The position numbers and the translations under genes are program-made. From Fidelibacterota bacterium UBA1611 (GTDB lineage Bacteria > Fidelibacterota > Marinisomatia > Marinisomatales > UBA1611), in contig DCMX01000201.1 of NCBI GenBank assembly GCA_002321855.1, forward strand, positions 1 to 10,498: a stretch of 10,498 nucleotides of DNA. Reading direction: 5' to 3'. The notes below the pieces were generated by a model, which had not been told where the DNA came from, did not search any database, and was given only the letters and a program-made list of their open reading frames with translations. How positions within the stretch are numbered: the first letter of the stretch is position 1; each line of letters begins with the position of its first letter. Below are positions 1 to 6,089 of this stretch, piece after piece.

Positions 1-1
1 A

Positions 2-46
2 TCACTTGGAAGGGTCGCTGTTCTCCGTTTTCAGACAAAATTCTAA
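2..46 (+). CDS. 3' end of an upstream gene, possibly an outer-membrane beta-barrel protein (partial)
   Basis: Frame 2 is open from the window edge to a TAA at 44-46 and gives only 14 residues. The last ones alternate polar and non-polar residues and end in Phe (RVAVLRFQTKF). That pattern resembles the final beta-strand of Gram-negative outer-membrane barrels, which usually end in Phe as a Bam-recognition signal. A strong terminator begins right at the stop codon, which supports a gene ending here on this strand. Fourteen residues are too few to name a family, and a chance frame remains possible. Confidence 0.35.
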   Translation, partial: SLGRVAVLRFQTKF

Positions 47-85
47 TAAAAAAAGCCCCATTATTGAAGGGGCTTTTTTTATTAG
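43..85 (+). terminator. Rho-independent terminator
   Basis: A perfect 17-bp inverted repeat pairs 43-59 with 69-85 around a 9-nt loop. Its G/C-rich core (GCCCC/GGGGC) is flanked by a run of seven A on the left and seven T on the right. This is the classic intrinsic terminator layout. Because the A and T runs mirror each other it could work in both directions. It most likely ends the gene entering from the left edge. Confidence 0.9.
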
Positions 86-86
86 C

Positions 87-150
87 AAGCAGGATAAATC
101 AAAACCAGGAAGCGGGGGAACTGCCAGGTTTCTACTCTATTATCCTGCTT
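87..150. repeat. Long imperfect hairpin (inverted repeat) in the intergenic region
   Basis: An 11-bp perfect arm pair (87-97 with 140-150) encloses an asymmetric internal loop. A second stem follows: 102-106 with 127-131, an A-A mismatch, then 108-109 with 124-125. The apical loop is purine-rich (110-123, containing GGGGG). No real U-run follows the + strand arm, so it is not a typical terminator. It could be a structured leader of the PAP2 gene that starts at 216, a small RNA, or a decayed element. It matches no riboswitch family that I can recall. Confidence 0.5.
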
Positions 151-215
151 TAAATTCTCTGAAGTAAGTTAAGTTCCTCACTTACATCCGGCAAGATATT
201 TCTAATTAAATACTT

Positions 216-824
216 ATGAATTATATGCTTAAAGAAGTGATTGAAATCGATAAAAATCTAATGATCTGGATAAATAATTCTTTGTCCAATCAAGTTTTTG
301 ATCTCTTAATGCCTATAGTGACCAATGAGAATTTATGGGTATTCCCGATATTGATCCTGATCGGATATTTAGGTTATTTTTCTGGGAAACGTGGAAAGAT
401 CGCTATAGGTATTTTATTGATAACTACTATTTCTTGTGATGCTGTCTGTGCCCAGGTCCTTAAACCCTGGATAGGGAGGATAAGGCCATCCCATGAAATA
501 GTTGATCAGATCAATTTGCTTGCAGGTAAGGGAGGAAAATGGAGTTTTCCATCTAACCACGCAGCAAACAGTTTTGCAGCTGCAACAGTGCTTTCCTACT
601 TTTATGAACGATTCAAAATCGTATCTTACAGTTTAGCCTTTTTGATCGCACTGTCCCGTATCTATGTGGGTGTACATTATCCAGGAGATATTCTTGCTGG
701 AGGAATTGTGGGGTATTCGCTGGCTTGGATAATGCTTACCCTATGGGTGATAATCAAGATGAGAGAATTAAAACAAGGTCGGTTTTGGGTCTGGTATGAT
801 ACTACCGGTACACCAAAAGTTTAG
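216..824 (+). CDS. PAP2-superfamily membrane phosphatase
   Basis: This 202-residue integral membrane phosphatase belongs to the PAP2 (type 2 phosphatidic acid phosphatase/BcrC) superfamily. The three signature motifs are present and in order: K83-x6-R90-P91, then P112-S-N-H115, then S147-R148-x5-H154-x3-D158. H115 would be the acid/base residue and H154 the phosphate-accepting nucleophile. Hydrophobic stretches around 41-55, 61-78, 118-131, 136-147 and 159-180 fit the usual multi-pass bundle. Likely substrates are undecaprenyl diphosphate (lipid carrier recycling) or a phosphatidyl lipid, and the sequence does not decide between them. The second motif is PSNH rather than the commoner PSGH, a known variant. 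No Shine-Dalgarno sequence precedes ATG 216, and Met4 at 225 is an alternative start. The stop overlaps that of the convergent gene at 821. Confidence 0.9.
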   Translation: MNYMLKEVIEIDKNLMIWINNSLSNQVFDLLMPIVTNENLWVFPILILIGYLGYFSGKRGKIAIGILLITTISCDAVCAQVLKPWIGRIRPSHEIVDQINLLAGKGGKWSFPSNHAANSFAAATVLSYFYERFKIVSYSLAFLIALSRIYVGVHYPGDILAGGIVGYSLAWIMLTLWVIIKMRELKQGRFWVWYDTTGTPKV

Positions 825-1147
825 TTCGGCATTTGGTCATCGGGTGGTTTTACGCCAAAAGCAGAAAATCCATCTTCTCTGTTGGGTAATTTTATTTCTC
901 CATGCTTTGACTCAAACTTATTGATATTATCCTGAAGCGCCCGTAAAAAGGCTTTTCCATGAGGCGGGGCCATAATGATCCTCGAATGGATCTTTGCCTT
1001 TGGAACACCTGGTAAAATTCGGGTAAAATCCAAAACAAATTCTGCTGGTGAATGGGTTACAACAACAAAGTTAGCATATTCCCCGGAGCTTATTTCTGAA
1101 TCCAACTCAATGTTGATCTGCTGAATATTTTTCTTTTCCTGACTCAT
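821..1147 (-). CDS. DUF3467 domain protein
   Basis: This 108-residue soluble protein matches the DUF3467 family. Visible conserved blocks are Y24-A-N-F, H32-S-P-A-E-F-V-L-D-F41, R56-I-I-M-A-P61 and L71-Q-D-N-I with F78 close after. The family is typically about 100 residues, widespread in Bacteroidota and related phyla, and of unknown function. Nearly the whole protein is the domain, with a short Pro/Asp-rich tail from about 88. It starts at an ATG with a good ribosome binding site that overlaps the stop codon of the zinc-ribbon gene 9 bp upstream, so the two are probably translated together. It is the last gene of the minus-strand cluster. Its TAA shares bases 821-824 with the PAP2 stop. Confidence 0.85.
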   Translation of the reverse strand: MSQEKKNIQQINIELDSEISSGEYANFVVVTHSPAEFVLDFTRILPGVPKAKIHSRIIMAPPHGKAFLRALQDNINKFESKHGEIKLPNREDGFSAFGVKPPDDQMPN

Positions 1148-1152
1148 AATGA

Positions 1153-1158
1153 CCCTCT
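1153..1158 (-). promoter_or_regulatory. Ribosome binding site overlapping the upstream stop codon
   Basis: On the minus strand AGAGGG lies 5 nt before the DUF3467 start (ATG at 1147-1145). It shares bases with the TAG stop (1159-1157) of the zinc-ribbon gene. This supports the chosen start and suggests translational coupling of the two small genes. Confidence 0.6.
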
Positions 1159-1546
1159 AAATCTTATCAAACTCACGTTCATTAAAATCTTCCCAATCTT
1201 CATCTAATCCATCAAACTGGGAATATCCTTTAATATTATCATCTGTCTTATCTTTTGGTATTATCTCATTCTCATATATATTATAGTGATCTTTCTTTTT
1301 CTCAAACTCACTGGGGTCTCCTTCTTCTTCTTTGGTCTGATCTAGATCATCCACATCTTCGCTGTAGACCTCCGGATCAAAGAAATCCAGATTTTCGACT
1401 ATCCCGTTTGCCATTAAAAATTCTAGAAAATCCAGAAATTTCCGGTTCTTTAGATCGGTCCTACAAACCGAACAAACCAAAGAATCCTTAAGATTAGTTT
1501 CTTTGATTGTGTTTTCACAAACAGGACAAATGATGCCCTCTAACAT
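1157..1546 (-). CDS. Small zinc-ribbon protein with a highly acidic tail
   Basis: The protein has 129 residues. The N-terminus carries two CxxC knuckles (C7-P-V-C10 and C25-S-V-C28) spaced as in a zinc ribbon, followed by a short helix-prone stretch (about 35-50). Residues 53-129 are very acidic (29 Asp/Glu of 77), with few hydrophobic residues apart from scattered aromatics, so they are probably disordered. I know no functional name for it. Such ribbons often bind nucleic acid or a protein partner, and the tail could be a protein-contact arm, but that is inference. The ATG start is supported by AAAGG 8 nt upstream (1555-1559 on the minus strand). It follows the GlmU-like gene by 52 bp and precedes the DUF3467 gene by 9 bp, so an operon with the latter is likely. 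Confidence 0.75.
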   Translation of the reverse strand: MLEGIICPVCENTIKETNLKDSLVCSVCRTDLKNRKFLDFLEFLMANGIVENLDFFDPEVYSEDVDDLDQTKEEEGDPSEFEKKKDHYNIYENEIIPKDKTDDNIKGYSQFDGLDEDWEDFNEREFDKI

Positions 1547-1554
1547 TTAAAATA

Positions 1555-1559
1555 CCTTT
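1555..1559 (-). promoter_or_regulatory. Ribosome binding site of the zinc-ribbon gene
   Basis: AAAGG on the minus strand lies 8 nt upstream of the ATG at 1546-1544 and supports that start. Confidence 0.5.
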
Positions 1560-1598
1560 AAAAATCGGCGGATAATATAATTGGTGGCTGAACAGCCG

Positions 1599-2741
1599 TC
1601 AACTATTATGTCGAGCCAGAAATATATTTCTTAATAAAATTATTTCTCGCTCAGTTAACGATTGGCCTCTTCGAGCCTTTACTTTAGATGTTGAATCTAA
1701 AAATTGATCAAAATCCATATTTTTATTTGACCCATTATAGTGAAATGAAAAAGAAGGTATATCTCTATTAGGAAAAGTATGGGAAATAATATTACATCCC
1801 ACGCCAACATTCGTTCCTGTATTGAACTGGGTACCAATAGCAGTTTTGGAATGATCACCAATGAATAACCCTAAAAATAGTGAATCCGAATCAACATTTT
1901 GACCATTTACCTTTATTGAAACAGGTGAATAATTATTCTTAAGATTACTATTAGTGGTACCTGCCCCAAAGTTCACCCACTCTCCAACAAAACTGTCACC
2001 CAAATATCCATCGTGAGCTTTATTGGACCAGCCCTGGAAAATGGTACCATGCAACTCACCAGCAATCTTACTACCAGGACCAATGATACATTTTTCGATC
2101 TTTGAATGTGCATTAATAGTGGAGCCAGACCCTATAAAGACCGGACCCTTTAAATAAACAAATGGTTGAATCGATACATTTTCCGAGATCACCACCGGTC
2201 CATCAGATTCATCGATAGCTACATTAGGATCGACAGGGATCGATGTGATCTGTTCAGATATTTCCTGGACAGCTTGAGGGATCCAATTCAATATGTCCCA
2301 AAGATAATTAGCTTTTTTTACTTTTAATTTCTTTTTTATTATTCCTTTTGGGGTTTTCATGGAAAGTGGTCCACCATTTGACATCCATTGATCGATAGTT
2401 TTTGATGATAAGTTCAAAGCAATCATGTCTTCATCATTGAAAAACCCTGTTCCTGGAGTGGATCTTATTTCTTCAATTTGACCAGATGACCAGAGCACGC
2501 TACCATTTAACCAAATTCCATCATTAAATCTATCTGGATTAACGGATGTTCCAGGGTGATTATCACGAGTAACGTCAACCAATTCGTCCCGTACAACTAA
2601 TGCAGATATGTCAATTGAATCTAATTTCTTGACTCTCTCAATAAAGGTTTTTGCTCCACAGCGAATATCAAAGACAGGTCGGGTAAGCGAAATTGGCTCT
2701 AAATTCAAAGCCTTATGATCTTCAAAAACAATAACGTTCAC
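1599..2741 (-). CDS. GlmU-like sugar-phosphate nucleotidyltransferase/acetyltransferase
   Basis: The 380 residues fit the 'alternative bacterial GlmU' family seen in Bacteroidota-type genomes (annotated there as UDP-GlcNAc diphosphorylase/GlcN-1-P N-acetyltransferase). The N-terminus (V5-F-E-D, then P16-x-S-L-T-R-P22 and R27-x-G29) has that family's motifs in place of the usual GxGTRM loop. From about 180 to 325 there are hexapeptide turns typical of a left-handed beta-helix (I184-S-E-N-V, I203-G-S-G-S, I220-G-P-G-S, V312-G-V-G-C). The block K241-A-H243-x-G-Y-x-G-D249 followed by G259-A-G-T-T263 mirrors the catalytic-His and acetyl-CoA region of GlmU. The likely role is making UDP-GlcNAc or a similar activated sugar for the envelope. 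Enzyme activity, particularly of the N-terminal half, is not proven by these motifs. The start is GTG, overlapping the upstream stop as GTGA, with no strong Shine-Dalgarno, so it is probably coupled to the upstream gene. Confidence 0.82.
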   Translation of the reverse strand: MNVIVFEDHKALNLEPISLTRPVFDIRCGAKTFIERVKKLDSIDISALVVRDELVDVTRDNHPGTSVNPDRFNDGIWLNGSVLWSSGQIEEIRSTPGTGFFNDEDMIALNLSSKTIDQWMSNGGPLSMKTPKGIIKKKLKVKKANYLWDILNWIPQAVQEISEQITSIPVDPNVAIDESDGPVVISENVSIQPFVYLKGPVFIGSGSTINAHSKIEKCIIGPGSKIAGELHGTIFQGWSNKAHDGYLGDSFVGEWVNFGAGTTNSNLKNNYSPVSIKVNGQNVDSDSLFLGLFIGDHSKTAIGTQFNTGTNVGVGCNIISHTFPNRDIPSFSFHYNGSNKNMDFDQFLDSTSKVKARRGQSLTEREIILLRNIFLARHNS

Positions 2742-3277
2742 GAAAGACCAAGTAACTGCTCAATTGTTTTAAAATTCTTTTCAAAATATCCATTACCTTT
2801 ATTCTCTAGAATTATGGTATAAAGTTTATCCGATATTGAAGACTGAAAACCTATTTTTAAGGGGTTATTCAATTCCCAAGCCAACATAGTGGTCGCTGGA
2901 TTAAAAGTTATATTCAAATCTATCAATGCATCATTGTTCAAGGTTCTGACACGATCTAAAAATGGTTCATTATTAATAATACCCATTTGGTTCAAATTAT
3001 CATCGCCAAAGGTTATAAAGTTTTTATGGAGCCCTAACGGATAATATGGAAGTGCATCCTTATGACATACATAGTGAATAGTATGCTCAGGAAGTTCCTT
3101 TTCAGGTTTGATAAGGTAATTTATGATTTGAGCATATTCTTTTTTATTCGGTAGCAGAAACAATATGAAATTGATCCGATTCTCATTATTATTAATTTTG
3201 ATCAAAGGTGGTTCAGGTTTTTTCTTCACTAAGTTTTTCCACCAGAATAGGCATCTGAATTCCCATGGGATATCCAT
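2738..3277 (-). CDS. GT9/heptosyltransferase-like N-terminal half protein
   Basis: This 179-residue protein has no name I can give firmly. After a basic, aromatic N-terminus (1-24) comes a Rossmann-like pattern: strand I35-N-F-I-L-F, a helix, then strand T66-I-H-Y-V-C. Residues 117-144 (A-L-I-D-L-N ... M-L-A-W-E-L ... K-I-G-F) resemble the 'vIDLxxx..ll..ls.a..riGf' block in the N-terminal domain of GT9 heptosyltransferases and in a small Bacteroidota family (DUF6913). A GT9 enzyme is about 340 residues with a C-terminal donor-binding domain, and none is present here, so catalysis as a GT9 is unlikely. It is either a distinct small family or half of a two-part protein. Its stop overlaps the GlmU-like start, so the two are co-translated and a shared envelope-sugar role is plausible. 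The ATG start has no clear Shine-Dalgarno. Confidence 0.65.
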   Translation of the reverse strand: MDIPWEFRCLFWWKNLVKKKPEPPLIKINNNENRINFILFLLPNKKEYAQIINYLIKPEKELPEHTIHYVCHKDALPYYPLGLHKNFITFGDDNLNQMGIINNEPFLDRVRTLNNDALIDLNITFNPATTMLAWELNNPLKIGFQSSISDKLYTIILENKGNGYFEKNFKTIEQLLGLS

Positions 3278-3418
3278 GGTAGAATATACCTAGAAGAAAA
3301 CAAACCCCGTTATCCTGATTCCATTTTAAAACTAATGTATAAAGGTATTCTCACCTCACTTAAATTCATCTATCACTCAAATAGTTTTTCAATTTTATTT
3401 TACTAATGAATTAATTGT

Positions 3419-4162
3419 ATGACACTCGGACGGAAATTATTATGGGGAAGCCTTGGTTGGGTTACATTAGGACCGATTGGTGCCATACTGGGATATGCCT
3501 ATGCCCAAATAACGGCAAATGATCCATACAACCCTTGGAGGTCAAGACAAACTGATGGATCAACTACATTTCCTAGAACCCGAACGGGTGATTTTATTGT
3601 TTCACTACTGGTTCTTTTCGCCAAGGTCATGAAAGCAGATGATCAATTGTTAAGATCTGAACTGGATTATGTTAAATCGTTCCTCCTGCAACAGCTTGAC
3701 CATTCTCAGGTACGGGATTACATGATCATTTTTAAAGAGATCCTACAACAGGATTACGCTTTGAAGGATGTTTGCCGACAGATCCAGAGATCTATGGATC
3801 ATCCTAGCCGTATTGAATTGATTCATGTGTTATTTGGTCTATCTCAAGCTGATGGGAACATACATCCACAAGAGGTTCGAGTAATACAAATTATTTCCCG
3901 ATACTTGAACGTGAATGAAAAGGACTTTGAATCGGTCATGGCAATGTTCATAGTAGATTCACGATCTTCTTATACCATACTTGAGATCAATTCTTCAGCC
4001 AAGGATAACGAAGTGAAACGAGCCTACCGTAAAATGGCAAATAAATACCATCCAGATAAAGTAGCACACTTAGGAGACGATCTCCGCAAGATAGCAGAGG
4101 AAAAGTTCAAAGCTGTCAATAATGCATACCAGACCATAAAAAAAGAACGAGGTATCAAATGA
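3419..4162 (+). CDS. Membrane-anchored TerB/J-domain co-chaperone (DjlA-like)
   Basis: The 247-residue protein has DjlA architecture: a short membrane segment (about 8-30, Gly-rich), a TerB-like helical domain (about 55-175), and a C-terminal J-domain (184-247). The J-domain has the essential H211-P-D213 loop preceded by A202-Y-R-K and followed by F230-K-A-V-N-N-A-Y. The TerB domain shows two acidic repeats of its type, K72-A-D-D-Q with E81, and Q143-A-D-G-N with E152. DjlA proteins stimulate DnaK at the membrane from the cytosolic side. The N-terminus could be inserted post-translationally. The stop overlaps the mutase start (ATGA), so it heads a five-gene + strand run. No Shine-Dalgarno precedes ATG 3419. 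E. coli DjlA is about 270 residues, so this one is nearly full length. Confidence 0.85.
   Translation: MTLGRKLLWGSLGWVTLGPIGAILGYAYAQITANDPYNPWRSRQTDGSTTFPRTRTGDFIVSLLVLFAKVMKADDQLLRSELDYVKSFLLQQLDHSQVRDYMIIFKEILQQDYALKDVCRQIQRSMDHPSRIELIHVLFGLSQADGNIHPQEVRVIQIISRYLNVNEKDFESVMAMFIVDSRSSYTILEINSSAKDNEVKRAYRKMANKYHPDKVAHLGDDLRKIAEEKFKAVNNAYQTIKKERGIK
4149..4162 (+). promoter_or_regulatory. Coupled stop/start junction with ribosome binding site
   Basis: GAGG at 4149-4152 lies 6 nt before the mutase ATG (4159). That start codon overlaps the TGA (4160-4162) of the J-domain gene. This fixes the short mutase N-terminus and implies translational coupling. Confidence 0.65.
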
Positions 4163-5652
4163 TAAAAGAAGAGCCAGGTAAATTTCCTTATACACGTGGA
4201 ATTTATGCTGATATGTATGAATCTCGCTTATGGACAATGCGCCAGTATGCGGGCTTTACATCTGCCAAGGCATCTAATGAAAGGTTTCATTATTTGCTCA
4301 AAAATGGTGTCATGGGTTTATCCATCGCTTTTGATCTTCCAACTCAAATAGGTTATGACTCTGACCACCCTATGTCTAAAGGTGAGGTAGGTCGTGTAGG
4401 TGTTCCAATCACAACACTGAAAAATATGGAAACACTTTTAAATAAAATTCCATTGGATACGGTCTCAACATCAATGACCATCAATGCCACCGCAGCAATG
4501 GTCTTAGCTTTTTATTTTGTGACCGCAGATAAGCAAGGTGTGCCTTTGAAAAAACTACGTGGCACAATACAGAATGATATCCTTAAAGAATACGCTGCTA
4601 GAGGAACTTATATTTATCCACCAAAAAATTCTATGCGTTTAGTAACAGATATTGTTGAATTCTGTACAAACCATGTTCCAGGATGGAACACTATCTCAAT
4701 ATCTGGGTATCATATCCGCGAAGCAGGAAGCACAGCGAAACAAGAACTTGCATTTACATTCGCAAATGGAATAGCTTATGTACAAGCCGCTATTGACCAA
4801 GGGTTAGATCCGAACGATTTCGGACAAAGACTTTCTTTCTTCTTCAATGCTCATAACGGATTCTTAGAAGAGATCGCTAAGTTTCGAGCTGCCAGAAAAA
4901 TATGGGCAATAATTATGAAAGATCGGTTTGGCGTCACCAATGAGAAAGCTATGATGTGCCGGTTTCATGTCCAGACAGGTGGTTCTACACTGACTGCAAG
5001 CCAAATCAACAATAACCTAGTAAGAACTACAATTCAGGCCCTCTCTGCCGTATTGGGAGGTACTCAATCCCTACATACCAATAGCCGTGATGAAGCTTTA
5101 GCTCTTCCAACGAACGAATCAGTTAAATTAGCCCTTCGAACCCAGCAAATCATTGCCCACGAATCAAGTATCACCAAATATCCAGATCCACTTGGTGGTA
5201 GTTACCTTATTGAAGAAATGACCGATAAATTCGTAGAAAAGACATTTGGATTGATCAAAGAAATTGATGCTCAAGGTGGCGCAATAAGAGCAATAGAAAG
5301 CGGATGGACCCAAAATGAGATCGCCCAAAGTGCATACGAATATCAGAAAGCAACGGATACTGAGGAAAAAATTATTGTTGGGGTTAATCGATTTAAAGAA
5401 GAGAACGCAGGAGAACAGAAGACCCTAAATATTGACATCGAGGGTGTTAACCAACAAATCAGTTCAATTAACAAATTAAAATTGAACCGGAATAATGTAC
5501 AGGTTCAAAATCAGTTATCCGATCTGGAGAGTGCCGCAAGTTCATCAGATAATCTGATACCATATTTGATCAACTGTGTAAAAAACGAATGTACACTTGG
5601 CGAAATGTCTGACACGTTAAGAAAGGTTTTCAGTGAATATAAAAGTATATGA
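4159..5652 (+). CDS. Methylmalonyl-CoA mutase, catalytic (large) subunit
   Basis: This is the catalytic TIM-barrel subunit of the B12-dependent mutase that interconverts (R)-methylmalonyl-CoA and succinyl-CoA in propionate metabolism. Aligned by motif to the Propionibacterium enzyme, the key residues are present: T26, R28 and Y30 (its T85, R87, Y89), S55 (S114), S105 (S164), Q138 (Q197), R148 (R207), Y184-H185 (Y243-H244), and the H270-x-Q272 region. Y30 together with R148 points to methylmalonyl-CoA. Isobutyryl-CoA mutases have Phe/Gln at these places, and 2-hydroxyisobutyryl-CoA mutase has Ile at the Tyr. The barrel ends near 400 and the family's usual C-terminal segment follows (I405-I-V-G-V-N-R, then helices to 497). 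There is no cobalamin-binding domain, so a separate small subunit must exist elsewhere. At 497 residues it lacks roughly 35 N-terminal residues common in stand-alone large subunits. The start is fixed by the GAGG site and ATGA overlap. Confidence 0.93.
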   Translation: MIKEEPGKFPYTRGIYADMYESRLWTMRQYAGFTSAKASNERFHYLLKNGVMGLSIAFDLPTQIGYDSDHPMSKGEVGRVGVPITTLKNMETLLNKIPLDTVSTSMTINATAAMVLAFYFVTADKQGVPLKKLRGTIQNDILKEYAARGTYIYPPKNSMRLVTDIVEFCTNHVPGWNTISISGYHIREAGSTAKQELAFTFANGIAYVQAAIDQGLDPNDFGQRLSFFFNAHNGFLEEIAKFRAARKIWAIIMKDRFGVTNEKAMMCRFHVQTGGSTLTASQINNNLVRTTIQALSAVLGGTQSLHTNSRDEALALPTNESVKLALRTQQIIAHESSITKYPDPLGGSYLIEEMTDKFVEKTFGLIKEIDAQGGAIRAIESGWTQNEIAQSAYEYQKATDTEEKIIVGVNRFKEENAGEQKTLNIDIEGVNQQISSINKLKLNRNNVQVQNQLSDLESAASSSDNLIPYLINCVKNECTLGEMSDTLRKVFSEYKSI

Positions 5653-5658
5653 TCAAGT

Positions 5659-6087
5659 TTGATTTTATACAATGCGCTAATATCATTAAATAGGAAGTGT
5701 ATAGTCATAGATATTGAAGTACCTATAAAAGAGGAACGAATCCAACCATTAGCATTAGGAATGATTCATTATGTTATTGTATTTATTAATTTATATAAGC
5801 TGAATAGACTATTATTGGTCCAAGGTCTTATGTTATGTTATGAATACTGGATTAATCCGGTTGATCAAAAAATATTTAAAGACCTTAATCCATGCGATTG
5901 GAATCACGGAATCACTAACCATGTTATGGATAATGGTTTTCACTCCCTATTCACTATACTTTGTTCATTGATAGTAGTAAGCATATCAAGAATCATTCTT
6001 AATTCTTATATAATAGTTCAGGTCGCATCCGGATTTATGATATATGTAATCTCTACAAATATACAATTTCATTTATTTTTCATTTGA
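5659..6087 (+). CDS. Hypothetical small membrane protein
   Basis: I do not recognise this 142-residue protein. The frame stays open for 143 codons in notably AT-rich DNA, where a random frame would soon meet a stop. It fills the space between mcm and birA with only 6 bp and about -4/+2 bp to spare, so it is probably real. It has hydrophobic stretches near 35-62, 96-114 and 116-142 with a Cys/Trp/His-containing middle (about 77-92), suggesting 2-4 membrane segments. The only in-frame start near the mutase stop is TTG at 5659; the first ATG is at 5761, which would give a 108-residue product. Base composition is more AT-rich than its neighbours, which could mean fast evolution, recent gain or decay. 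No ribosome binding site is visible. A non-coding or decayed stretch remains possible. Confidence 0.45.
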   Translation: MILYNALISLNRKCIVIDIEVPIKEERIQPLALGMIHYVIVFINLYKLNRLLLVQGLMLCYEYWINPVDQKIFKDLNPCDWNHGITNHVMDNGFHSLFTILCSLIVVSISRIILNSYIIVQVASGFMIYVISTNIQFHLFFI

Positions 6088-6089
6088 TC

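Noticed and set aside
164..185. Six-bp inverted repeat GTAAGT/ACTTAC upstream of PAP2
   Set aside because: A short A/T-rich stem with a 10-nt loop is expected by chance at this length.
1255..1491. Open frame of 78 codons on the + strand
   Set aside because: It lies antisense inside the zinc-ribbon gene, has low-complexity Leu/Ser/Pro content and no start signal. It is a mirror of the acidic coding sequence.
1586..1597. Small hairpin GGCT-GAAC-AGCC after the GlmU-like gene
   Set aside because: The stem is only 4-5 bp and no T-run follows directly in the direction of transcription, so it is not supported as a terminator.
2738..3277. Possibility that the GT9-like gene is a truncated pseudogene
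   Set aside because: The reading frame is intact and its stop is precisely coupled to the next start by a GTGA overlap, which favours a functional short protein.
3263..3280. Near-palindrome of two CCATGG sites around GATATC at the start of the GT9-like gene
   Set aside because: It lies within the first codons and is too short and too close to the start to argue for an operator. It is probably chance.
3338..3343. TATAAA as a possible -10 element for the J-domain gene
   Set aside because: No acceptable -35 hexamer lies 16-18 bp upstream, and the promoter consensus of this lineage is unknown to me.
5511..5708. Open frame of 65 codons on the - strand across the end of mcm
   Set aside because: It overlaps the well-conserved C-terminal part of the mutase and has no ribosome binding site or recognisable content.
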